A stretch of DNA of 64,000 nt, taken from positions 27,954-91,953 of the forward strand of contig NMRA01000599.1 in assembly GCA_002633005.1 (NCBI GenBank). Reading direction: 5' to 3'. Shown in pieces: positions 35,048-47,200 of this stretch. Numbering within the stretch: the stretch's first letter is position 1; each line of letters opens with the position of its first letter. The notes beneath the pieces are model-generated. The model was given only the letters and a program-made list of their open reading frames with translations, was not told the origin of the DNA and searched no databases. The DNA is from Phoronis australis (lineage: Eukaryota; Phoronida; Phoronidae). A program made the translations under genes and the position numbers.

Positions 35048-35205
35048 TTAACGTGCTGTCGATTTTGACCGTGTATTTTTTCTCGGTGTGAGTTTCTTCT
35101 TCTGATTAACCGATTTTTTGTTTGTCCGCGTCCTGAAGAGGGGGCTGGGACTACGCATGTTGGGATCGGCATTCTCTTCGTCACTTCCTCTTTCACTGTG
35201 TTGTT
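35048..35205 (-). CDS. NCAPD2: NCAPD2 last exon and stop
   Basis: Acceptor TTTTTGTTTCCAG. It encodes an acidic segment, MRSPSPLFRTRTNKKS and a basic end KKKLTPRKNTRSKSTAR, then TAA (35050-35048). SP and TP sites suit CDK1 control, as in other CAP-D2 tails. The basic end resembles human LRASARRHRS in character. Confidence 0.85.
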
Positions 35206-38200
35206 CTGGAAACAAAAATGTGGGATGTAAAAGTATTCACTGTGAAAAGAACCACCATTGGGAAAGCAATTCCTACAATCATTCCGAAATTGATTCCGAA
35301 TTAGTAATTTTTTAATTGCACCCGACTGTGCAACAGTAAAACTTTGTTCGCATCAGAAAGGCAAACTAATTTGAAGCGAATTAGTGGTTAGCTCCGCAAC
35401 AGTCAACAGTTGTGATGCAAGTACTCTGCGGACACCCAGGATAGTGGGTAATACTGCAGAACGAGCGACGACACTGTGAGAGTTGTACCGTGTTAAAAGT
35501 TGTTTTGCCTCAATATAGAGTTGCAGAGGTTGAAGACTCCACAGAGGCAAACAATCTCCCTTCTTACCTGTTGTTTTATCCACATCGAATAACTCCAGCT
35601 CACTGTCTTCATCCGAGCTAAATGACAACTTGGGCTTGCCCTTCTGTGTGCCTTTAGGGGTGCCCTTGTCTGCCGGGTGCTTCTCTGGTTCATCTCCGCT
35701 GTCGCCAGCCTCGTCCTCTGAGTCGCTGTCAATGGCCTGGCGTCCACGACCCTTTCTCTTACCTGAAGCGGATAATTAGGAAAATAAAAAGCAAACCAAA
35801 AAACATCAGAGACTGTTGATGCCCTGACACTGGCGACCCTTTCTAGTACTTGAAAATGGGGAAAATTAAAAAACAACAACAACAAAAAACAACATGCATT
35901 GTAGATGGCCGGATGCCCATTTCTCTTACCTGAAAGTTGATAATTGGGATACGAGCCATAAAGCGAGAGATTACCACCAGTGTGCTTATTAGCGAGGACA
36001 TAAACGAATATTTCTGGACAGCGCTTTTGCACCATTAGCGCATAAAAAAAGAAGAAAATATAAAAAGTAAAATAAAATAAAAAGGTGCAAGTACATGGCA
36101 GAAGTGCACCCCCTGGGCACATATTTTAAAATGCAACACTCTTTCAAAAATGCAAGATTCTCGTCAACCTACAGGCAGTCAGGTAAAACATGACTCTGTT
36201 TCTATTTCGATTGCCCTTTGGCTTTGGGTTCAATTACATATGTTACCACGTTAATTACACTAAGTCGGCTGAGCACAAGTTTTTTTAAAAAAAGCACACT
36301 TTTTATCATCACGTACGCACAAAGGGCACATGTTCGAACCTGGTCAGGAATATCCCTGCATAAATTATCAGTGGCACCGAGACAGGGTCCAATGGCTAAA
36401 CAACAACTTTCGTGTTTTTTTTAAAGTAATTGCAAAAGTACACTCTATAGCTGAGAGGAAAAGAATTACCGGTAATGTCATTTAAAAAGAGTAGGCCTTT
36501 GTCCACAGAATGTGATAAGTTTATTCGTTTTACAGCTTACTAGTGCAATAATATAATTGCGTACTTTTGCTTTGAAAATGTTCACTTCCACACACACTAC
36601 TGGGGATTCCGTCACCCATGTCCTGTATACTGTTGATGAACAGGACGGCTCTGTTAAACGAAGATTCGTTGGCAAAATGAAATGTTACACAACACAGAAT
36701 TTCCAAAATCGGCATCAGCTTGTTTGTTCCAAAGACAATATTATTAAACAATATAGCAACTGTAGTAAGCCTGAAATGTATTGAAGAGATGTCATTCATT
36801 GAGAAAATGTCAATTTTCACTCACACCAGTGCATCATTGTCCTACGTGGACAGGATGAAGACATGACCAACCAGAGAATCTTAATTTAGCAGGTCAAAGG
36901 TCACAAAGCTTATGCCTGGGATTCCACCTCGAAAGAGCTGCCTGTTGCAGGGGTAAAACATGCTGTATTCAAAGCACCCCCACTATTAATTTGTGGTTTT
37001 CAGGGACCTAATTGGTGTCATTTTGTAGGCTTATTACTTTGTATCCACAATCTTATACTTCATGTAATTCTGGAAATTAATCCATTTTAGAAGCAGTCCC
37101 AAACTGGAGAACTTTTCCTATAACCGATGTTATGATATCAGTTTTATCTACAATAAGACCATCTTCTGTCTTGAGACATCGCGCCAATATTTTCCAACTA
37201 AGGCCAGGGTCTTGAAAATGATGTCACAGTCATCCAATCAATTGGCACCTGCAGATGCTCCCCTACAGCTAGATACAAAACACAAACATAATTTAACGCA
37301 CCAACAACATTGTGCGACCTACACACATTATGCCAACAACATTTTCCATGCCCGGATAGATGTGAACACTATAACCCCTGCCACGCATTAGCGTGAAGCA
37401 GGGGACAAAAATATGGAATTCAAATTGAGCCACACCAAAGTTATAAAATTGAGCCCATTTTTAGTTAGTCGTTAATCAACCCAAATGAGCTCATTTTGTT
37501 AATTAACGTAATTACCAGTTTTGCAGGAAACAAGTAATTAGCGAGTATCTAATCACAGAACCACACATGTAAGCAGAGTTCTAATAGGTCAACAGAATCT
37601 TCTAAGGAAAGGTTCGTTGCTGATTGACATTTAGGTTGTGTGTCCATACGCATTAATGAGATGTAATTTTTTTAAGCGTGACTTAAATATAGATTATTAC
37701 ATGGCGAAGTCGTTATCCCCCGTATTCTAGAGCCTGAGTGGATTTTGTGTGTTGCCATAAACATTTTACAGTTAGTAGTTAGTAGGGACGTGACCCGATC
37801 ATTGCAGAGTCAGCCTGACTGAGTCCACAGTGTACATTGCTGTGTGCCAAGAGGAGTATTTTTTCAAATGTAGACGGATTTTTAGATTTAAACTGGAGTA
37901 AATATTTGAATGTCTGACCGTTGTGTAGTTGGAGGCTGTGGCAATACGCCAAGGGCTGGGGTATCTTTGCACAAGTTTCCCACTGATTGAAGACTGCATC
38001 GCAAGTGAGAATACTTTGCGAAGTCCACGAGTGGAGCGTCGCCGTATTCGGTAGTACGTAGCAAACATATATCTATGGACTGCTGTGAACCGAGTATGGT
38101 TGTAAACCAGGATGAGTGAACTTTTAAAGAGTATTCGAAACGGTACATGCTGTCGCTTTCCAGAAGCTAGTGGGCCTTGAGCTAGTATTGACAACCTAAC

Positions 38201-41200
38201 ATTCAAAACGGTGGATAGCATCGACGGACACTGTCGGACAGGATTAGTGCTAGAAGTTGCCAGTAGATTGCCTTTCTTTTGAATTACAGTTTTTGCAACA
38301 TACCGGTAAGTGTTTGTAGGTGGATGTGCTGAATAGCTTGATGCTCGTTACTTGTCGTTGCAATCCATTGAATTTTAGCCTAGTCGATCGCTAGCTGGAC
38401 TGAATGAACAGTAAGAGTAGGACTGTCCAACCAATTTTTTTCCAATAGCAAAAAGACTTCCCACTCAATCAAAATCGGGTTACGCAGTGCACATTTATTG
38501 CAATTTTTGTGGCGACATTTAGGTCATATGTTTGGATTGGGTCGGCCATCTTGGACAACAGCGGCATAAGTTATGAGTTTAAAACCGTGTAAATTATTTC
38601 CACCAAAAACTTACGATGAAATTTAGTGAGAAATATCTATACCTACTATTCTGAGCGATTCAATAGTTTTCATTGGATTTCAGCCAAGCAGATGTTACAT
38701 ATTGAGTGATAAAAATGCTCACAATTCGCGTTGGACTTAGTCTCATTTCCGGCGGCACCGACAACATGGCGACTTCTGCTGAACTGAAGGGCATGTTCAA
38801 TCGGCTATTTTGTACTTGGTGAAGACTTAACTTTGATACATTTTGATGAAAGCTGCTATAAAAAAGCAACTTTGCACAATGGTTAATATGTTTTTGCGCA
38901 AAAAATATAGGGAATACTCTAATTATTGTAGTGTGAATATTCAATTCTGTTGACCATACACTCAGCTAAAAAATAATTGAAAAAGCTTTGAAATCGTTTT
39001 TTCTTTGGAAGTCAATTGCACTTCAAGGTTTGATTGTGTCACAACATGATTCATATTTTTCTAAATTTTACGTATCAATCGTTCTTTCAATACATGCGTT
39101 GTAACTTTTTGCTTTTTTAATTCAAGTTATCAAGGCCCAAAATGTGAAGGCTCTTAATTAGAGTAACAGGCCATGTTGGATTGTGAAGCTTCCAGCCTCC
39201 AATCCTTTTTCCATACAACTTTTTATTTTTTCAAATCATGCTTGTCGAATTCTAATGTAAGGAAACACCTGGTCGCCATGGTAATAGTTAGGCATATCCA
39301 CTTTCATATCATGTAAATTTGCCGTGTTGTTGGATAACGTTTGTATTGCTTAAATGTTCTAAAGTACTGTGCATTCTAGGTTACTTATTTTGGTAAAAGA
39401 TTAGATCATTTTGGCTTACATATCAACTTTACTGTACTGAGATTATTTCAGTTTTGACTTACAGTAGATGTAACCTTCCACTACCTTGAAAATCTTTCAC
39501 TGTAGAAACCACATGTATAATTCCGACTGAAAGCACTTGATTTTAATTTGAACTGTCAATAGTCCTCTGATTTGTTCTTCGATTTCTATGACTCAGTGAC
39601 CAAAGCATGGTAGAATTAGCTTGCCATAACGAATGCCTGAAATAATTTGTTCACTGGCATCTTCAGGTAATATTTCTTGATGCTTTGGGTTTATTATTAT
39701 TTCAATAGATTAACACATGAATTTAAAGAACCAAGTTCAGAAGACTCCATTGAGATTGCCACCTCCACTCAAATTTCAATTATGTGTGGTTAAATTAAAA
39801 GGTGGCATCCTTCCTACTCACTGCTTAAAATGAAAAAATGAAAACTGTAATATTTTGTATTAGGCTTTATTATCTGTGATACACTGGTCTTTACATCTTG
39901 TTGGCAAAAAACAATTGAGTTGTGCCAACAAATGGAGTTGAAAGGAATTATCATATGAGGCAAGCTCAATTTTGGACACTTGACTGCCTAAAGCCATTGC
40001 AATACACATATGTCTAACTGATCTGACATCACAGACAGTTATGTAACCACATATGACTGTTCTCAGAATTGTCTCCGCTGAAGTTGTATAAGGTCATTAC
40101 TGCTGGGCTTTTCTAATTAACCAAGCTGTGCGGACAAGAACTGCCCAGTGCAACAGATTCACACAGTACTTTTATTTGTGTTGAAAGGCATTTGGTTTGG
40201 TGTGAAACGATGTCTTTAAAGTATAAAATTTCTATCAAGAAAAACAGATTCCACTCATTATTTAAAAAAAAAATTTGCAGGATATAGTATATTCAACTAC
40301 TTATAATTTAGATCTTCCACATACTTTCAAGACTAAAAGCTGAAATTCAAGGCTTTCATTAAATTTAAGAACTATCAAGGCCAAGGTTCTGAATTCAAGT
40401 GCTCTTCAAGGCTGTGTGAACCATTGGCTCACATCTTTCCATGCCTCAATAGAACATGACTTCCACTCTCAAACAGACCATTCAGGGTATCCGTGAGTAA
40501 AAAAGGGTATAAAAGAGCCAATATTTTTGACAAGGTTGGTCAACCTCTCCAAGATTGAGTTTACGCATATCAATGGCTGGTGATATCTAAATTCACTCTG
40601 GCAGGGCAAACCGAGTGCTATCAATGGCTGGTGATATCTAAATTCACTCTGGCAGAGCAAGCCAAGTGCTATCATGGCAAGCAAGAGCTTGAGACCAGGC
40701 GCAGGGTTCGAATCTTTGTACTCGAAATTGTTTGTCGACATCTTATATTCTTCTTATGTGCAGATTCAATTATGGTTTTTAGTGATAAGTGTCTAGTCAA
40801 AGTTTGTACTTGATGACCTCCAGATTCAAGCTATAATCTCAAGCAAAAACTTGAAATTTAGTTTAGCATTAATGCTGGGGTCATCAAGTGCAAGCCAGGA
40901 GTAAACAATTATCCATGTAAACCATCGTGTGCCTAAGTGTAGAGTGACACAATTTGCAGAAATGTAGACCGTAGAATGTCAAAAATAATTTCGAGTTCAA
41001 TTACAAAAATTAGACACCATGCCCTGAGTCTGTCTGCCTACTTCAGAAATTCCAAGTTCAGACAGTGAGAAGTAAGGACCTGCCACACAAGTACAGATCA
41101 CTTCAAGTGAAATTTAAGAGTTAATGAGACAAGAGTTCTAACACCTCCTTACCAGGGGTTTTGCCAGGAGTCTTGGCCGTCTTACGTCTCGTCTTGGCAG

Positions 41201-44200
41201 CCGCTGTTGCCTTGCTTGCCTTATCCGCAGCCTCGTTGTCATCTACGCCCTTCAGGTGGCAGTCTTCGATGCGCTTCTCAAGTTCTTCAACCAGAACCTA
41301 CAGAGGCACGCACATGTAGTCGGGTCAACATTAGTGGACAGTCCATGAACAACATGGTGATAATTGGACAAAACACGAAACTCCTAGCTACAGCGAGACT
41401 AACAATTCCCACTCGGCTCAAATGATTATTGCAAACAGTTTGTTTTACAACCAAGTTGCAGCTGATACCATTATCTATATCCGCTTGTGTTTAAACAAAC
41501 GCCCAACTTTTCCATGTATCATATACACATGTATTGAGTCCAGTGCGCCTATGTGTACCCAGAATTCTGCACACACACCCATATATGGAACAGAAGAGTG
41601 AAACTGAAGAGTAAATTTCAAAAATATCAAGCGATTTAAACTTGAATTATCTTTTTACAAAAATGGTTGATATAATTAGCAGGACAAGTGAAATTTCTTT
41701 TTTGAAGCTTTCTTGAATGACACGTTGCACCGAATAATTGCGTTGTCACTTTCAATTTGTCCACCATAGCTGCCATCGGCCAATGTTTCAAGATATCGTG
41801 GACATCCCAAACAATGTTAGAGGACTTTCAAAAAAAAATTAAAAATCAATACGTCCGAAATTGGTAAGATTTTACCATACCCTCAATCAAGTTCAGCACA
41901 TCTCAGTAGCTACAAGACAGCATGCCATTATACAAGTTCCCACTGACCTTAGCCTCTGGTTTGGCAAACTTTTTAGCTCCACTGACCACCGTCATGAAGC
42001 AGGCGTGTACAGACTCCTCGCCCAGTTTGTCACTGAAGCAGGCAAAGTTCTCCTGCAGCTTGCGAATGCTCTTCTCACTATAGGACAACAGCGACAGACA
42101 GAAGGCCAGGTCGCGCCACTGGCGTTCCACTCTACAGGGTGAGAAAAACTGGTAACAACACCGATAGAAGTGTAGGAAAAACAAGTGACTGCGTCATTGT
42201 CAAGTGAGAACAACATAGCCTCCTGTTCAACAATGGTAACAACAAAGACACCTTCCGGTGGGAGAAATGTAGACTCCTAACGAAAGTTCTAAAATTTATA
42301 CAGCTTGAACTGTGTGAGCAGGCCACAAAGAAAAGAAAAGTTCCACCAAAAAGCACACGGAAGTAACTGTACTTCACGACTACGACATTATGTTTCTATG
42401 TCAGCCTCTTTATCAACTTCACACTTTGACAAAATCTGACAGGCATGACTTTAACATTCTTTCATATATTAATAAGTCATTAAGTTAATCCAAGTAAACC
42501 AATGAGAACACCTCTTACTTCAAGATTACTAACACAAAGAGGCCTCCAAGTTTGGATTACCTTTTCATGAGCACAATACCTAAATATGGAACGCAGTAAA
42601 GCACAATACACAGAACGGAACAAGATTAAAAAATCAAATTCAAGCAACACCAGTACCTTGTGGCCCTAAATCGGAGGCAGAGTTTCTCGACCAGGCTCTC
42701 GCACTGTCTATCCTTTTGGATGAAGGAGAACAGGTACTTCATGACAATACGGAAGTGGTCCTCTGGCACACCCACGTCGGGGTCCGACAGTCGACTGATG
42801 ATGTCAGGCATTATGTTGTAGATGGCATTACCCTAGGAGACCGCAGCAGGTATGGGTCAGAGGTCATTTGTAAATTGTTTTCAAACGTAAAATTGTTACC
42901 TGTGTTAGTTTATTTATTGTTTGAGTCTTTGAAGCTACACCGAGTGCTGGGTCACCCTGGTTCACTTTCAATCATTGTAACTTAACTTAGAAGTTGGCAT
43001 TTTTACCTGTCAAAACAATAAAACTTCAAAAAGTGAAATTTTCAAACTTTCCATCACAGTGCACTGAACAAGAAATTCTGAAATGTTGTTTCAATTGTTT
43101 CTAGCATTACACATCACACTTATGAGGGTGCGCGGGTGATGTGTAGAAATAACTTTTAATTAATAGTCAAGTCACCTAACGACCTTCCGAGAACAAAGGG
43201 CAAAACTTGAATTGCTTAATGATCTACAAACGACTGCTTTTTTAAATTTGTGGTCAAGTCACCTAATGACCTTCCGAGAAGACAGGGCAGAACTTGAACT
43301 CCTTAATGATCTACAAACGACTGCTTTATTAAATTTGCAAGATGGGAATTTATGAATGAAAATTTGCCTCGATGATGACATGAACGAGAAACAGATAACT
43401 TGCATGGTTTTCCAGTAACCCCAACTGAGCCAAGGAATGACTCACCTTTCTGGAGAGCTCATTGAAGAACAGCTTGGCCAGTCCTGAGATGCGCTCATCG
43501 TCATCAACAATGCAGGTGGCCATCTCACTGATCTGACCTTTGACCTTGACCATGTCGTTGAGGATGAGGTGAGTGAGTACCATCATGGTATTCTTACGCA
43601 CCTGTGGCGAGCTGTCGCGCAGTCTGCGGGATGCAATCATTAAAAATGCGATCACTAATACCAGTAGCAAGATGAAAGCTTGTACACACGAGATTAAGTG
43701 CACCTATTGAGAAAACTGCACTTCACGATTAATGCGGTTTGCAATACATATAGCTAACAAACAACAACACTTGGTAAAACTAAGTGACAACGTTGTGTAT
43801 TTGAGATTAGTCACAAGGTCGATTTGGACTAAGCAGTCGCAGTCCAAAACTTTGCTGGAAGAACTAAAACCCAATGAGGCAAATAGCTGTGTACGTGTTT
43901 TTAACCGTCACGGTTACCGGAATAGATTTCAGTTACTTGTAAAAATTTTTTGAATGCCTCCTTACACAGTTAAAAACATAAAAAAGGTTCTACCAAATAA
44001 CAAACTGAAGTTGCAACCAAAATAGTTTTGGTAAACTGTATTTACTCCTCCAGACTTTATTATTATATACACTACTCGTAGACATGACTAGCAGGCTCTG
44101 AGCAATCAGTCAACAACAGAAGTGAAATGCTGCATGGGTTTTTAACGTGATTTTACCTGGCATACAAGTGGGGTGTCCATGGCTCAATCAGGTTAGGGAA

Positions 44201-47200
44201 ACGGAAGGTGAGGTCTCCGAGGGCGATGATTGTGTTGGCTCTGATGACGGGGTTGGGCGACTTCTCTAAGAGGGTAAACAACAGTTGGAGGTGAGCCTCG
44301 CAGAACTCAGAGCTGCAACAACACCAGGTAGATTTTAGAACCATGCACAATTTGTTCTTTCACAACATCAACAAGCAATACATTTATATTAATGGCCTTA
44401 ACAAATGATCCCAACATTAGATGATTTCAGTTTAGACTGGTACACAGGATTATTGTGACAAATGCCATAAATTTCATTCGAAATTCAGGTTTGTAAAGAC
44501 AACTTATGCTCTTTTTGTTCTAATTTTGTAGAGATTTTTTGGAAGGTGTTCAGGTGACTACTTTAAAACTGCTACATTCAAATTATTTTACTTGCAAACT
44601 TGTAATTGTGAGGACTTTATGAGACAGAAAATTATCTATACAACAGTTTACTGCTGCTGGCAAAACAGCGAGAGATGTAATAAAAATATACCAAGTGTCC
44701 ACAAGTTTGTTGTATCTATTTAGGAGTATCAGGTTGCAGAAAAAATATACTGAACATAAAAACCTAGAGTGTCACAGCTTTTCTGGAAAATGAGACAATT
44801 ACATCGTATTTATGAGCTCCACGTCACGTGTCACTCCAATATATTTTTTTGCAAGGGAGTTCCCAAGGGAATGTGTGAATGTGTATATATGAATGGATGA
44901 CGTCTATATTTTTTCAAATTTGTTCTTGTTTCATAATTAAAAATAAATATGAGTAATTTTTTACACAATTACAAAGTACTTCGTCACTTAAGCAATTTCC
45001 TCCATGAAGCACTTGATACTTGCAGTAGAGTGAAGCAATAGCCTTTGAATGCTTGAACACCATCTAAGTCAAATCCTAAATATCTCTAATCATCTCAGTG
45101 GACACATACGACTCAAGGTCTAGCTAACCCCCTATGAGTGGACTTACCTGACCAAACTTGGATACAGCCGAAGTAAAAACATTGCCCAGCTATCTCCCCC
45201 TATCATTATATCTAAGTGGACTTGCCAGACCAGCACAACATAGCATTTAGAGATGATATCACAGCTGTGCCCCATCCTAGATCTAGCTATTCACCAGGGC
45301 TTGGAATGATCAATGACAAAAAACGCGGAAACTGTTATAGCCTAAAACACGCGCGCTACCCAGCTTTCAAATAGTCGATGTGAGCCTTTCGCCGACAAAA
45401 GTCGGGAGGACTAAAAAAAAAAAACAAAAACAAAAAACGTTACCACCATCAGTAGCATGCATCTGCGTCCCTTTAGGTCGTCCGTCCACTCCCACCCCCA
45501 CACATTTTTGGCTGTGGAGCCGTAGTATTTGTCACCGCGGTTTCCAATCACACGAGTCGCCATTGAAAATCCCACCACGCTATCCTAGATGCCCCGGCAA
45601 TGTTGACAATTTACATTCCTCCGAAACATAAAGAGCAACTTCCGCTTTTCGAGGCGAATGTCGTCGGCAAAGCCGCGGTAAGAAAGGAATTTGCCGCGGA
45701 ATTTTTTTTATCAAATCCGATTTTTTTTACGCGGAAATATAATAAAATGCGCGGACAGAACATTTGAAAAAAGCGGAAATCCGCGTTTCCCCAGAAAATT
45801 CCAAGCCCTGATTCACCTCATTTGAACCAAGTGGACTCACCTGACCATCATAAACTTGGCCAGAGCCAAAGTGGCGGCCGTGCGCAGCTCAGCATCAGGG
45901 TACTTTACCTGGTTGTTACACACAGACACCAGGATTGGTCGCAGCATGGCCAGTAAGTTACCACCTGCATCAACAAATGCAATAGTGAAGGTTACATGTC
46001 GTAATTTAACCTATGTGTCGCAGAGTAGATACATGCATTCTTCCAGGGACCGTGACTGTCAAACTTCAGTCAAGACTTGACTCGAAAATTGATCATTCAC
46101 GTGGCATGCCTAGAGTAAATTTTCAATTTTCACACACTGTAAATGACCAATTCTCGAGTAAAGTGCTGAGACATGTTTAGTGGTCCAGGGCCCAAGCATA
46201 GTATTTACATACAAAAAGTCTGGGGTCTGTTTCACAACAACTCACACNNNNNNNNNNNNNNNNNNNNNNNNNNNNNNNNNNNNNNNNNNNNNNNNNNNNN
46301 NNNNNNNNNNNNNNNNNNNNNNNNNNNNNNNNNNNNNNNNNNNNNNNNNNNNNNNNNNNNNNNNNNNNNNNNNNNNNNNNNNNNNNNNNNNNNNNNNNNN
46401 NNNNNNNNNNNNNNNNNNNNNNNNNNNNNNNNNNNNNNNNNNNNNNNNNNNNNNNNNNNNNNNNNNNNNNNNNNNNNNNNNNNNNNNNNNGAGATATAAT
46501 GCAAATATTCAGTACAGCTACGCTATACACTTGATTCTAGTTACCTCTGCTGCTTTGTTGCTGATCCTTAGTTGCTATAGCAACCAATTTCTTGATGATC
46601 TCAGCACATATGTTATCTGGGTGTTCAGCCAGCCTGTAGATGGCGTTCACCGCCTGCTCAGCAAAAGGAATCCAATTTCTGTTGTGCAACTTTTCCACAC
46701 CTGCGAAGCAAATTTGAACCTTTTCAGTGCAATTGCAAGTACTGCGTTTAATTCAGTTTCTCTCTTTCAAACATTGCTCGCTCACTCTACCGCATTCGTG
46801 CCAGAGACAACAGAAATTCTATAACCAAGGTCAAGCACATCAGGCTTAGCAATCAACCACGTTCACAACTGAAGAAGTCCGACCTGACATACCTGCATTT
46901 TATTGTAGCTTCCGAAATTTAACTGTCACTCTATACACCATGCAACTACGTATGTAGTTGGCTGCACAATCAAACTGCTTTTGGTACTTATATAGCTCAA
47001 CAAATTCAGCAAAAATGCTCAGCCAGAAAGTATTATGTAAGGTACAAGTGGTCTCATCGAAATGTAAGTGTTTGATGACAGGGTTGGCCTTCAGATGTCA
47101 GCTCACCTTGCACCAGGATCTCTGCTAACCTTTCGAATACTTCGTGGTCTTGTGCAAACTTGAATGGTTCTTCAGCAACCTGACCCTTTTTCTGAAAACC

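Larger units (their letters stand above)
35763..41152. other. NCAPD2 intron 27, 5.4 kb
   Basis: It holds the decayed copies of the exon 28 acceptor (35763-35960), the THAP remnant, a hairpin, a 51-bp duplication and a dispersed repeat. YY1-like words (CCAAGATGGCCGAC on - near 38545-38565, ACAACATGGCGAC on + near 38761) look like remnants of an inserted gene start. Nothing intact is coded. Confidence 0.6.

Noticed and set aside
38745-38830. A short + frame starting MATSAELKGMFNR after TTTCCGGCGGCACCGACAAC, resembling a 5' UTR and start
   Set aside because: It stops after 18 codons with no good donor. It may be debris of an inserted gene start, but I cannot support a gene.
46177-46824. Open frames spanning the 243-N gap, and others across 58521-59134
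   Set aside because: They exist only because runs of N contain no stop codons.
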